The translations under genes and the position numbers were made by a program. From NCBI RefSeq assembly GCF_018390645.1, contig NZ_JAHBGC010000029.1, positions 1 through 64,000 on the forward strand: a stretch of 64,000 nt of DNA, given 5' to 3'. Below the pieces are notes generated by a model. The model saw only the letters and a list, made by a program, of their open reading frames with translations. It was not told where the DNA came from and searched no databases. Below, in pieces: positions 28,093-38,613 of the stretch (position 1 is its first letter; every line of letters begins with the position of its first letter). Source of the DNA: Ancylobacter dichloromethanicus. Lineage in GTDB: Bacteria > Pseudomonadota > Alphaproteobacteria > Rhizobiales > Xanthobacteraceae.

Positions 28093-28208
28093 GCTCGGCG
28101 CCTCCGCGCTGCCGTCCGGGGCGCGGAAAGCGCCGGGAGAAGGCCGAACCTAGCGGAGGAAAGTGACACCATCAAACGCCCGGCGGGGCTGGCGCCCGCC
28201 CGCCGCCT

Positions 28209-29003
28209 TCAGGACGCGACGCGGATTGGACCCCCCGCCCCCTCGCGCCAGTCGCGCGGCAGGTGGAAGGTCGCGATCAGCCCGGCCTCGCCGGCGCGGG
28301 TGAGGGTGAGGGCGCGGCTGCCGGGCACGCGCGTCAGCCAGCCCAGCACCAGCAGCCGCTCCAGCAGGCCGGCGCCGAGCCGGCCGGAGAGATGCGGACG
28401 CCGCTCGCTCCAGTCGAGGCAGGTGCGGCACAGCGGGCGGCGGGAGCCTTGGCCTGAACCTTGGCCCGGCCCATCGAGATCGAGGCCGAAGGCGGCCAGA
28501 AATTCCCGCCCCTGCGGCGTCGGCTCGGCCGCCTCGCCCTCATTGGAGAGGCGCACATGCCCCTGCGCCTCCAGCGCGCCCAGCAGCGCCACCGCCAGCC
28601 GGCCGGCGAGGTGGTCGTAGCAACTGCGGGCGAGGCGCAGCGCGCCGTCGCGCGGGCCGGGCGGGCGGTGGCGCGGCGGGCCCGCGGTGGCGGCCACCAT
28701 CAGCGCGTGCAGCACCTCGGCGATCTCCGGCGAGGCCAGCCGGTAATAGCGGTGGCGCCCCTGCGCCCGTGCCGCCACCACGCCGGCCGCCGCCAGCTTC
28801 GCCAGATGCCCGCTGGTGGTGGGCGCGCTCACCCCGGCATGGCGCGCCAGCTCACCGGGGGTCAGCGCCTGCCCGCCCATCAGCGCCAGCAGCATGTTGG
28901 CGCGCGCGGGGTCGCCCAGCAGCGCGGCGATCTCGGCGATGCGGGCGCCGGAGGCGAAGGCCGGGGCGGCATCAAGGGGGAGGGGGGCGTTCATGCCGCT
29001 CAT
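28209..29003 (-). CDS. ArsR family winged-helix regulator with CxxC C-terminal domain
   Basis: 264 aa. The N-terminal winged helix (about 15-95: IAALLGDPARANMLLALMGG, then TPGELARHAGVSAPTTSGHL) is ArsR-like but lacks the metal-binding ELCVCDL motif. The C-terminal half carries LCRTCLDWSERRPHLSGRLG, a CxxC-DWSERRPHL block found in a Rhizobiales subgroup, which could sense redox state or a metal. It is divergent from the EamA exporter with a 109-bp gap, the usual arrangement of a repressor controlling an efflux gene. The start may be ATG 29003 or 28994. Confidence 0.88.
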   Translation of the reverse strand: MSGMNAPLPLDAAPAFASGARIAEIAALLGDPARANMLLALMGGQALTPGELARHAGVSAPTTSGHLAKLAAAGVVAARAQGRHRYYRLASPEIAEVLHALMVAATAGPPRHRPPGPRDGALRLARSCYDHLAGRLAVALLGALEAQGHVRLSNEGEAAEPTPQGREFLAAFGLDLDGPGQGSGQGSRRPLCRTCLDWSERRPHLSGRLGAGLLERLLVLGWLTRVPGSRALTLTRAGEAGLIATFHLPRDWREGAGGPIRVAS

Positions 29004-29112
29004 TCTAGCCCCCGGCCGGCCACGCGTCAGCCGATGAGGCTTCGGCCACGGCCGAAACATCCACGCCCCCGCCGGCGCTAGACAGGGGCCCCGCCCCCAC
29101 GCCGGACATCCA

Positions 29113-30024
29113 ATGGAAAAGCCCCGCCTCGCGGTCGAACTCGCCCTTCTGCTGCTGTTGTCGACCCTGTGGGGCGCCTCCTACAGCTTCATCAAGATCG
29201 GGGTAGAAACCATTCCCCCGCTCAGCTTCATCGCCGCCCGCACGGCGCTGGCCGGCGCGGTGCTCTACGCCGTGCTGCGCGGGCGCGGGCTGCGCCTGCC
29301 GGCGGGCCGGGCGATGTGGCGGGCCTTCCTCATCCAGGCCTGCCTCAACAGCGCGGTGCCGTTCACCCTCATCGCCTGGGCGGAGACGCGGCTCGGCGCC
29401 GGGCTGGCGGTCATCCTCAACGCCACCACGCCGATCTTCGCCTTCGCGATGGCGGCGCTCAGCGGGCGGCATCCCTCCGGCGGGGCGCTGCGGCTGGTGG
29501 GCGTCGCCTGCGGGCTGCTCGGCACCGGCCTCGTGGTGGGGACGGAGGCGCTCAATGCGGAGGCATTCGCGACGCCGGGGGCGCTGCTGGCGCCGCTCGC
29601 CATCCTCCTCGCCACCGCCTGCTATGCCGGCGCGGCGCTGTTCGGCACGCGCTTTGCCGGGCTCGATCCCGTGCTGCCGGCCTGCGGCTCGCTGCTGTGC
29701 GGCACGGTGCTGCTGGCGCCGCTGGCGCTGGTGGTCGACCGGCCATGGCAGCTCGCCCCCTCGCCCGCCTCGCTGGCGGCGCTGCTGGCGCTGGCGCTCG
29801 CCTCAACGGCGGCGGCCTTCGTGCTGTATTTCCGCCTGCTGCGCACGCTCGGCCCGGTGGGCGCCACGGCGCAGGCCTATCTCAGGGTGCCGATCGGCGT
29901 CGGCATCAGCGTCGCCTTCCTCGGCGAGGCGCTGGCGCCCACCGTCTGGCTCGGGTTGATCGCGGTGGTCATCGGCGTGGCGGCGATGACGCTGCCGAGG
30001 GTATGGCCTGTCCGGCGGCGGTGA
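29113..30024 (+). CDS. EamA/DMT family transporter
   Basis: 303 aa inner-membrane protein with ten hydrophobic segments in two EamA repeats. The first has LWGASYSFIKIGVETIPP and the second begins near residue 160 (LATACYAGAALFGTRFAG). DMT exporters move amino acids, purines or drugs; the substrate is unknown. Divergence from the CxxC ArsR regulator suggests that the pair is a self-contained inducible efflux module. Confidence 0.92.
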   Translation: MEKPRLAVELALLLLLSTLWGASYSFIKIGVETIPPLSFIAARTALAGAVLYAVLRGRGLRLPAGRAMWRAFLIQACLNSAVPFTLIAWAETRLGAGLAVILNATTPIFAFAMAALSGRHPSGGALRLVGVACGLLGTGLVVGTEALNAEAFATPGALLAPLAILLATACYAGAALFGTRFAGLDPVLPACGSLLCGTVLLAPLALVVDRPWQLAPSPASLAALLALALASTAAAFVLYFRLLRTLGPVGATAQAYLRVPIGVGISVAFLGEALAPTVWLGLIAVVIGVAAMTLPRVWPVRRR

Positions 30025-30040
30025 GCGCGCAAAACAAAAC

Positions 30041-30075
30041 GGCCGGCGTGTCGCCACGCCGGCCATCTTTCAGCT
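30041..30075. terminator. Bidirectional intrinsic terminator between EamA and rpsA
   Basis: A perfect 10-bp stem GGCCGGCGTG / CACGCCGGCC (30041-30050, 30055-30064) with a TCGC loop. On the minus strand it is followed by GTTTTGTTTTG, a good U tract for rpsA; on the plus strand it is followed by ATCTTT for EamA. Confidence 0.82.
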
Positions 30076-30110
30076 TTGTCGATCCGCGCTCAGGCGGGCC
30101 GGATCAGGCG

Positions 30111-30174
30111 GATCAATCCGTCTTCTCCAGAGAGGCGGCGCACGCCGCCTTCTCCAGAGAGGCCGATCAATCCG
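30111..30174. repeat. Duplicated 3' end of rpsA
   Basis: GATCAATCCG occurs at 30111-30120 and 30165-30174, and CTTCTCCAGAGAGGC at 30122-30136 and 30149-30163. The 30165-30174 copy contains the rpsA stop codon, so the region just after the gene repeats its last codons. A GGCGGCG/CGCCGCC hairpin lies between the copies. Confidence 0.7.
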
Positions 30175-31873
30175 CCTTCTCGGCCTGCTTCTTCAGCGCG
30201 GCGCCGAGGATGTCGCCGAGCGAGGCACCGGAATCCTGCGAGCCGAACTGGGCCACGGCTTCCTTCTCCTCGGCGATTTCCAGCGCCTTGATCGAGACCT
30301 GCACCTTGCGCGCCTTGCGGTCGAACAGGGTGACGCGGGCGTCGAACTTCTCGCCGACGGCGAAGCGGTCCGGACGCTGGTCGCCGCGGTCGCGGGCCAG
30401 TTCCGAGCGCTTCACGAAGGCGGTCATGTCGGAGCCGATGATCTTCACATCGACGCCGCCATCCTTCACGTCGATCACCTCGCAGGTGACGATGGCGCCC
30501 TTGCGCAGTTCGCCGGCGTCCTGGAAGGGGTCGCCGCCGAGCTGCTTCACGCCGAGCGAGATGCGCTCCTTCTCGACATCCACGTCGAGAACGACCGCCT
30601 TGATCATGTCGCCCTTCTTGAACTCCTCGATCATCTGCTCGCCGGGACGGTTCCAGTCGAGATCCGACAGGTGGACCATGCCGTCGACGTCGCCGTCGAG
30701 GCCCAGGAACAGGCCGAACTCGGTCTTGTTCTTGACCTCGCCCTCGACCGCGGAACCGGCCGGGTACTTCTCGGCGAAGGCTTCCCAGGGGTTCTGCAGG
30801 GTCTGCTTGAGGCCGAGCGAGATGCGGCGCTTGACCGGGTCGACCTCGAGGATCGCCACTTCCACTTCCTGCGAGGTGGCGACGATCTTGCCGGGGTGGA
30901 CGTTCTTCTTGGTCCAGCTCATCTCGGAGACGTGGATCAGCCCCTCGATGCCCGGCTCCAGCTCGACGAACGCGCCGTAGTCGGTGATGTTGGTGACGCG
31001 ACCCTTGAAGCGGGCCTGCACCGGGTACTTGGCCTCGATGCCCTCCCACGGATCGCCGAGCAGCTGCTTCATGCCGAGCGAGATGCGGTGGGTCTCGTGG
31101 TTGATCTTGATGATCTTCACCTTGACCGTCTGGCCGATGGAGAGCACCTCGGTCGGGTGGTTCACGCGGCGCCAGGCGATGTCGGTGACGTGCAGCAGGC
31201 CGTCAATGCCGCCCAGATCCACGAACGCACCGTAATCGGTGATGTTCTTGACCACGCCGTCGATGACCTGGCCCTCTTCGAGGTTCTGCACCAGCTCGTG
31301 GCGCTGCTCGGCGCGGGTCTCTTCCAGCACGGTGCGGCGCGACACCACGATGTTGCCGCGGCGGCGATCCATCTTGAGGATCTGGAACGGCTGCGGGTTG
31401 TGCATCAGCGGGCCGACGTCGCGGATCGGGCGGATGTCGACCTGCGAGCGCGGCAGGAACGCCACGGCGCCGTCGAGGTCGACGGTGAAGCCGCCCTTGA
31501 CCTGGTTGAAGATCACGCCGGTGACCTTCTCGGTGGCGTTGAACGCCTTCTCCAGCCGGACCCAGCTCTCTTCGCGGCGGGCCTTGTCGCGCGAGAGCAC
31601 GGCTTCGCCCAGCGCGTTCTCGACGCGCTCGAGATAGACCTCGACCTCGTCGCCGACCTTGATTTCCTGATCGCGGCCGGGGCCGGCGAATTCCTTGAGC
31701 GCCACGCGGCCTTCGGTCTTCAGGCCGATGTCGATGATCGCGAGATCCTTCTCGATCGCGACGACGATGCCCTTGACGACGGAACCTTCGGCGAGTTCGG
31801 ACTCGCCGAAGCTCTCTTCCAGCATGGCGGCGAAATCGTCACGCGCGGCGGCAAGCGTTTGAGTAGCGGACAT
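30167..31873 (-). CDS. rpsA: 30S ribosomal protein S1
   Basis: 568 aa with six S1 (OB-fold) domains. Domains 3-6 are clearly repeated ([57 protein letters not shown], and the last degenerate). It binds mRNA leaders and aids initiation. AAGGAGC lies 5 nt before the ATG at 31873; the frame is open to 32209 but that part is GC-rich leader. In most Rhizobiales rpsA directly follows cmk; here more than 3.7 kb separates the two. Confidence 0.97.
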   Translation of the reverse strand: MSATQTLAAARDDFAAMLEESFGESELAEGSVVKGIVVAIEKDLAIIDIGLKTEGRVALKEFAGPGRDQEIKVGDEVEVYLERVENALGEAVLSRDKARREESWVRLEKAFNATEKVTGVIFNQVKGGFTVDLDGAVAFLPRSQVDIRPIRDVGPLMHNPQPFQILKMDRRRGNIVVSRRTVLEETRAEQRHELVQNLEEGQVIDGVVKNITDYGAFVDLGGIDGLLHVTDIAWRRVNHPTEVLSIGQTVKVKIIKINHETHRISLGMKQLLGDPWEGIEAKYPVQARFKGRVTNITDYGAFVELEPGIEGLIHVSEMSWTKKNVHPGKIVATSQEVEVAILEVDPVKRRISLGLKQTLQNPWEAFAEKYPAGSAVEGEVKNKTEFGLFLGLDGDVDGMVHLSDLDWNRPGEQMIEEFKKGDMIKAVVLDVDVEKERISLGVKQLGGDPFQDAGELRKGAIVTCEVIDVKDGGVDVKIIGSDMTAFVKRSELARDRGDQRPDRFAVGEKFDARVTLFDRKARKVQVSIKALEIAEEKEAVAQFGSQDSGASLGDILGAALKKQAEKAD

Positions 31874-32263
31874 ATAAGCTCCTTGCCAGGATCTGCGCCG
31901 GATGGGGTTGAATGAGCCTCGTTCTCCACGGGCGCCGGGACTGGCGGGCCCGGCGCTGTCCGCCCGATGAGCGGACCCGGCGCGCTGGCCGTGGCAAACA
32001 AGGCTTTGAAAGCTTTTTACGCGAGGCGCCCCGGAAGTGCGGCCCGCCTCAAGGGGAGCCGTCACGCACGGAAACGCCGAACTGTCCGGGGCACGCCGCG
32101 AGGCAGGATCGGAGGACAGGCCTCCAAGCACGGAGAGCGCGCATCCCGCGCCCCCGGCCCTCCCGATGGACCGCCTCGATAAGATGGTGGCCCGGACAAG
32201 CGCGTGCAATAGCGCAAGGGGAGGGGAAGGGCAAGGGTGGGGAGGGCATTGGCTTGAGCAGTT
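31874..32263 (-). promoter_or_regulatory. Long rpsA leader/promoter region
   Basis: About 390 bp without a supportable gene. Short open frames cross it but lack coding signs. It should contain the rpsA promoter: on the minus strand TTGCAC (about 32201-32206) lies 18 nt before ATCTTA, which is only a fair -35/-10 match. The AAAGCTTT-containing AT-rich patch near 32000-32020 falls in the transcribed leader. The exact start of transcription cannot be read. Confidence 0.35.
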
Positions 32264-32290
32264 CGGCGGGCGGCGGCGTGCCGCCCGCCG
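32264..32290. terminator. Strong hairpin after the AIPR-like gene
   Basis: A perfect 11-bp stem CGGCGGGCGGC (32264-32274) with GCCGCCCGCCG (32280-32290) and a GGCGT loop, 6 nt past the AIPR-like stop. There is no clear U run on the minus strand. It marks exactly the border between GC-rich DNA and the AT-rich island. Confidence 0.65.
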
Positions 32291-34035
32291 ATTTACTCAT
32301 ACTGCCAACTTGGCACGATGCTTAATCAGCGCCTTCTCAAACTCTCCCACGGCAAACTCGTGGCTAGCCTGATTTTTAGCGAGCTTTTGGGGATCGAAAC
32401 GAGCCATATCAAGGACCAGACGATACGCGCCAGCAATGTCTCTGAAATACTCGTCAAGAAAATCAAAGGGATCCGTGGCCCATATCACTCGCCCACCCTC
32501 TGCTTTCATTAGCCCCTTCAAGCCATACACAAGTGGCATTATCAATCCATCTGGGTAGCGATAACCTACCCGGATGCTCGTGAATGGGGTGACGGGCTGG
32601 GCCGCAACATAGGCATTCTTATCTTTTGCTGACTCACGCTTGAGAGGATCATATATCTTAACAATAGAGTTCGATCCGAAGCGATACCCATTTGAATTAT
32701 ATGCCTCAGGAAAATCAGCGTATATTTTATCATAGAGCCGCGGGAGATCGGCCAATATATCGAAACAGCTAGCGACAGTTTCATTAATCGATTCGTGCGT
32801 TGGGCCATCGTTTGGCAACGAAACTTCATCGTTTAACATCAATTTGTCAAATTGCTTAGAACATTCACCTTTATTTCTGTAAATATTTTGAGGAGTAACC
32901 GATATATCTATCGGTAAAAGCCCCTCTTCATTGGCCTTATTGAGAGGTATCCAGCAAAGCGCAAGTAGATCGCGAACTTTTATCGGTTTTGATTCGCTAC
33001 TTTCCCACTCATTACTCTTCCACTCGACGCGCTTTGCGATCTCCGAAGGGAGGCGCACGCGAATTTCGTCATAAAATCCGAGCTTATTGGATTTTGTTTC
33101 CTGTGTAAGTTGTGCGTTATTGTTTCGCGCTGCACAAATGTCGAGAACAGACATTTCGAACTGCTGTACGGAACGATCGTCCTCAGCATCGGACGGGACC
33201 AGAAGCTCAAGGGGCACGAGAAAATCAAACCGCTCCCGTACTTTCTCGAGGTCAGAGCGGCGCGCCTCCCACAGGTCTTTCATATCATCCCACAGCGTAA
33301 CACGCGACAGCTCACGTGTTTCTGCCACTGTAGAAAGCATAAAAATTCCGATGGCAAGCATGTTATGTCCACCGTCTAGAACACCCTCAGATTCTGGATC
33401 GCCAAAATTCAATTCAAATCGGTTTCTCTGAAGTGACTCATAATTGGATGTGCCCAGTAGAATGCCCTTGGACTTAAATGGAAACAGCTCTGGTGTTTGC
33501 TCCAATGACTCGATAATCGCTCGCGTTACTGGCCCAGTCTTCGCGGCTCGCGGATTAGCCTCGAGAGTCAAGTGATCGAAAAGGGGATAGAGGTCGCGAC
33601 CACGAATAAAACCAGTGTATCGCTTGATACCAGCAATAGAATTTTCAGAAGCTATGTTACTCAGCCTCTCCTCGTCGCGCGAGTTCGGCTGCTCAGCGAC
33701 CACCGCGAAGCGGATTATGATTTTTGGGGTACCCATTATTCCAGTCCTTCTTTTACGAAGAGACTGGCCTCGGCTGTTATATGCAACAACGTGCATAAGC
33801 CCTCTGGTCAGAGACTGACCTGATTCCACCGCTCTCCAGCGATATTACAACCGAAACCATCTCAGGTTTCATTTTCAGCCTCCATCCGGAAGCGTAGAAA
33901 GGGTGCCCAAGTAAGCAGATGAAGTCAACGCCAAAATTTGAAATCACATAACTTGCCGAGCCCGACCCACTTGGAATAAACGGCATGGGAGCGTGTTCGG
34001 GATCTTCATGAATTCATCTCAGGGATATTAGGCAA
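32291..34035. other. AT-rich genomic island between rpsA and the aroA-cmk run
   Basis: Composition changes sharply: 32641-32700 has 21 G/C of 60 (35%), while flanking genes are near two thirds G+C. The island holds one long gene (AIPR-like) and a short upstream stretch. No integrase, transposase or convincing flanking direct repeat is visible, so the mode of acquisition is unknown. It interrupts the usual aroA-cmk-rpsA neighbourhood. Confidence 0.8.
32297..33736 (-). CDS. AIPR-like (abortive infection phage resistance) family protein
   Basis: 479 aa. No membrane segment or signal. The central block (about residues 85-165) has the layout of AIPR proteins: Asn-Pro-Arg followed by a helix, then ELFPFKSKGILLG in the place of the family's F-NNGI strand, and GVLDGGHNMLAI in the place of the -VNGGQT- turn; the DGGH form also recalls the DGQHR/DndB group. 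AIPR proteins are associated with abortive phage defence, but their chemistry is poorly known. AAGGA lies 9 nt before the ATG at 33736; an open extension to 33829 is less likely. Codon use is AT-rich, unlike all neighbours, which signals horizontal transfer. No modification, Abi or restriction partner is adjacent. Family call: moderate; the gene itself: sure. Confidence 0.6.
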   Translation of the reverse strand: MGTPKIIIRFAVVAEQPNSRDEERLSNIASENSIAGIKRYTGFIRGRDLYPLFDHLTLEANPRAAKTGPVTRAIIESLEQTPELFPFKSKGILLGTSNYESLQRNRFELNFGDPESEGVLDGGHNMLAIGIFMLSTVAETRELSRVTLWDDMKDLWEARRSDLEKVRERFDFLVPLELLVPSDAEDDRSVQQFEMSVLDICAARNNNAQLTQETKSNKLGFYDEIRVRLPSEIAKRVEWKSNEWESSESKPIKVRDLLALCWIPLNKANEEGLLPIDISVTPQNIYRNKGECSKQFDKLMLNDEVSLPNDGPTHESINETVASCFDILADLPRLYDKIYADFPEAYNSNGYRFGSNSIVKIYDPLKRESAKDKNAYVAAQPVTPFTSIRVGYRYPDGLIMPLVYGLKGLMKAEGGRVIWATDPFDFLDEYFRDIAGAYRLVLDMARFDPQKLAKNQASHEFAVGEFEKALIKHRAKLAV

Positions 34036-34041
34036 GCCCCC
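33737..34041. other. AT-rich upstream region of the AIPR-like gene
   Basis: 305 bp. It probably holds the promoter of the AIPR-like gene. A 69-codon open frame (33777-33986, minus) ends 40 nt before it, with near-random composition (SGSGSASYVISNFG...) and no Shine-Dalgarno; I do not call it a gene. No clear -10/-35, tRNA remnant or repeat border was found. Confidence 0.4.
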
Positions 34042-34380
34042 TCACCTTCTCCCCGCCCGGATCACCACCGCCACCCCCAGCAGGATGATCCCGGTGCAGA
34101 CCCCGGCGGCGATGACGGCGGCGGGGGTCATGCGGGCGCCGGCGGAAAGGCGCAGCGGGCCGAGGCGGACCTCATAGGCCGCCTTCATCTCTTCCGGGTG
34201 GGTGGTCGGGGCGGCCAGCCAGTCGAAGGCGGAAGCCGCAGCGGGTCCCGTGGCGGCAGCCGGAACGCCGGCTGCGGCCATGTCCGCAGCTTGATCGGCA
34301 GCTTGAGGTGGCAGCAGCGCCGGCAGTGCCTTCCGCAGCGGTTCCTGCAGCCGGGCCGGCTCATCGGGAGTGGGGGCCAT
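34042..34380 (-). CDS. Small membrane protein, single C-terminal TM segment
   Basis: 112 aa. The N-terminal 75 residues are Ala/Pro-rich and soluble; a single hydrophobic helix (MTPAAVIAAGVCTGIILLGVAVVI, about 84-107) is followed by RAGRR, giving an N-out or tail-anchored topology. An excellent Shine-Dalgarno (GGAGGACACC before ATG) supports translation. It is the last gene of the aroA-cmk-CMD-cobF run, 42 nt after cobF. No family is recognised. Confidence 0.7.
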   Translation of the reverse strand: MAPTPDEPARLQEPLRKALPALLPPQAADQAADMAAAGVPAAATGPAAASAFDWLAAPTTHPEEMKAAYEVRLGPLRLSAGARMTPAAVIAAGVCTGIILLGVAVVIRAGRR

Positions 34381-34422
34381 GGTGTCCTCCGCGCGCAGGT
34401 TCCGAGGGAGCCCGACGCGGGA

Positions 34423-35211
34423 TTATGGCGCGGAAATCGCCTCAGGCGAAGCCCGCCGCGCCAGCCACACATCCATCACCCAGCCGCGCGCCGCCTTCAC
34501 CTGCGCCCGCGCCGCCAGGGCCGCCGCCCCCACCTCGCAAAGCCTTCCCGCGACAAGGATTTCCGCCTCGGTGCCGAGATTGGCGCCCCACCAGAGCGTG
34601 CCCTCGAACCCGCGCGCCAGCAGCGCCTCCAGCCCCGAACCGTCGTCGAGCAGCACGGCGAAGGCGGGGGCGTCGGGCGTCGCCTGCGCCACATGGCGCC
34701 CGGTGGTGAGCCGCACCTCCTCGCCGATGCCGTTGAGCGGCACGGCATGCGCCGCGCACAGCGCCTGCAGCGCGGTAACCCCCGGAAAAACCTCGACAAT
34801 GAAGTCCGCGCCGGCCCGTGCCGCCGCCAGCACCCGCAGCGTCGAATCGTAGAGCATCGGGTCGCCCCAGACCAGCATCGCCCCGGTCTCGTCCTCCCCC
34901 AGCTCGCGCGCGATCAGCCCGGCGAGCAGCGCCGCCCGGGCGCCGTGCCAGTCCACCACCGCGCCCTCATAAGCCTTTCGCGCGCCCGCCAGCGGGGCGG
35001 GGCGGCGCGGCGGGCTGGGCGCCCGCACCACCCGGTGGCCGGGCCGGCCGAAGCGGGCGATCAGCGCCTGCCGGGCGCTCACCAGCTCGCCGGCGGCCTC
35101 CGATTTGTCGAGCAGGAAGAACGTGTTGGCGCGGCCCAGCGCATCCGCCGCGCGGGCGGTCAGCCCCTCCGGCTCGCCCATGCCGATGCCGATGACGAGC
35201 AGCCGGCGCAT
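34423..35211 (-). CDS. cobF: Precorrin-6A synthase (deacetylating)
   Basis: 262 aa of the tetrapyrrole methylase fold. SAM-binding and active-site blocks are LVIGIGMGEPEGLT at the N-terminus, LVWGDPMLYDST in the middle and EVFPGVTALQALCAAH. The length and the IGMG-P-LT start fit CobF of the aerobic cobalamin pathway, which methylates C1 of precorrin-5 with loss of acetate. It stands alone, with no other cob genes in the window, 6 nt after the CMD gene. Another methylase of the family is possible but less likely. Confidence 0.9.
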   Translation of the reverse strand: MRRLLVIGIGMGEPEGLTARAADALGRANTFFLLDKSEAAGELVSARQALIARFGRPGHRVVRAPSPPRRPAPLAGARKAYEGAVVDWHGARAALLAGLIARELGEDETGAMLVWGDPMLYDSTLRVLAAARAGADFIVEVFPGVTALQALCAAHAVPLNGIGEEVRLTTGRHVAQATPDAPAFAVLLDDGSGLEALLARGFEGTLWWGANLGTEAEILVAGRLCEVGAAALAARAQVKAARGWVMDVWLARRASPEAISAP

Positions 35212-35217
35212 GGCGGC

Positions 35218-35666
35218 TCAGCCCTCCGGCGGGGCGAGCCCGCGCTCGGCGAACACCTTCTTGGCGATCATCAGCGCGTCCAGCGCGGCGGGGAAGCCGG
35301 CATAGAGCGCCATCTGCATGATCACCTCCACCACCTCCTCGCGGGTGGCCCCCACATTCAGCGCCGAGCCGATATGCACGTGCAGCTCGCGCGCGGCATG
35401 GCCCAGGCACACCAGCCCGGCAACGGTGGCGAGCATGCGCGTGCGCAGCTCCAGCCCGGGGCGAGAATACACGTCGCCGTATCCGAACTCGAAAATATAG
35501 CGAGCGAAATCGGGCGCCACCTCGCCCAGCGCCGCCATCACCTCCGCCCCCGAGCGGCCGGTGATCTCGGCAAGCCGGGCCTGGCCGCGCCTCAGGCGCT
35601 CGTCCGGTTCGGCCTGATCGGTCCGACCGGTCTGATCGGCCGCCTGATCGGTCTCACGCTCCACGC

Positions 35667-35670
<4 letters not shown>
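35218..35670 (-). CDS. Carboxymuconolactone decarboxylase family protein
   Basis: 150 aa. A polar N-terminal tail rich in Asp/Gln/Thr (ETDQAADQTGRTDQ) precedes an all-helical CMD domain (about 35-145: PDFARYIFEFGYGDVYSRPGL, then LVCLGHAARELHVHIGSALN). The CxxC of AhpD-type peroxidase partners is absent, so it is the decarboxylase-like rather than the redox branch; its real substrate is unknown. The tail is encoded by short direct repeats (CTGATCGGT units at 35608-35655). The ATG overlaps the cmk stop (ATGA). Confidence 0.9.
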
Positions 35671-37669
<1,999 letters not shown>

Positions 37670-37867
37670 TCAAGCCTCGTCTTGCGCTACATCGGGATCC
37701 GCCCGGCGGAGGCGGTAACGCGGGACGCCGTCTCCGGCGCCGCAATGGGCGCCCCTCCTAGCACGCGGGTTCACTTGCCGCCACGGCCCTTGCAGATGCG
37801 GCTTGACTCCGCCCCGCGAGCGGTTCAATGGGAGCACCCTTTCCATCACCACCCGAGGTCCGAAACC

Positions 37868-38266
37868 GTGGTGAAACCTGAATTAGGCACCAAGCGCGTC
37901 TGCCCGGTCACCGGGCGGAAGTTCTACGACCTGAACAAGGATCCGGTGATCTCGCCCTATACCGGCCAGATCGTGCCGATCACGCTGCCGGTGACGCGCG
38001 GTCGCGCGGAAGCGCCGCGCGCGGCCGTCGTGGAGCCCGACGCCGAAGTCGAAGAGACAGCCGAGGTCGAACTGGTCTCGCTGGAGGACGCCGACGAGGA
38101 AGCCGCCGGCACCACCAAGGCGGCGGTTGTCGACGACGAACTTGAGATCGACGAGGACGAGGTCGCCAGCGACGATGACGATACCTTCCTCGAAGAGGAC
38201 GAGGACGGCGACGATGACGTTTCCGACCTGATCGGCGACGGCATCGAGGACGACGAGGAAAGCTGA
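37868..38266 (+). CDS. FYDLN-motif acidic protein (TIGR02300 family)
   Basis: 132 aa. The N-terminus matches the family nearly exactly: KPELGTKRVCPVTGRKFYDL with SPYTGQ. A Cys in CPVTG is the first half of a zinc-ribbon-like knuckle. The remainder is a highly acidic tail (DDDDTFLEEDEDGDDDVSD). These short alphaproteobacterial proteins are of unknown function and are usually placed next to aroA, as here (divergent). A GTG start at 37868 gives the family N-terminus; GAGG lies about 10 nt upstream. Confidence 0.92.
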   Translation: MVKPELGTKRVCPVTGRKFYDLNKDPVISPYTGQIVPITLPVTRGRAEAPRAAVVEPDAEVEETAEVELVSLEDADEEAAGTTKAAVVDDELEIDEDEVASDDDDTFLEEDEDGDDDVSDLIGDGIEDDEES

Positions 38267-38432
38267 ATCGAGAAAGCACTGGGGACGGCCTGCCGGATTT
38301 GAAATCGAGGCTTGCAGTCCACTCCGCCATGTGCTTTACGACCGTTCCGCCCCGGATCGCTCCGGGTCGGAAAGTCCGGATGAGAACCCAAGGTGCGGCG
38401 CCACGGCGCTTCACGCATCCGGCACCCTCGGT

Positions 38433-38508
<76 letters not shown>

Positions 38509-38613
38509 AATCTTCCCCATTTCAGTGAAATTGTCCGCTTGTTCGGTTGCCGACCTGTGCAGCCCCGACAATGCGTCGCTTGCAATCGGGTTTCCAACGC
38601 CTCCCGGTGGCCG

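Noticed and set aside
33777-33986. 69-codon minus-strand frame upstream of the AIPR-like gene
   Set aside because: No Shine-Dalgarno, no recognisable features, length expected by chance in AT-richer DNA.
32264-34035. Insertion sequence or integrative element
   Set aside because: No transposase or integrase gene, and no matching terminal inverted or direct repeats at the borders.
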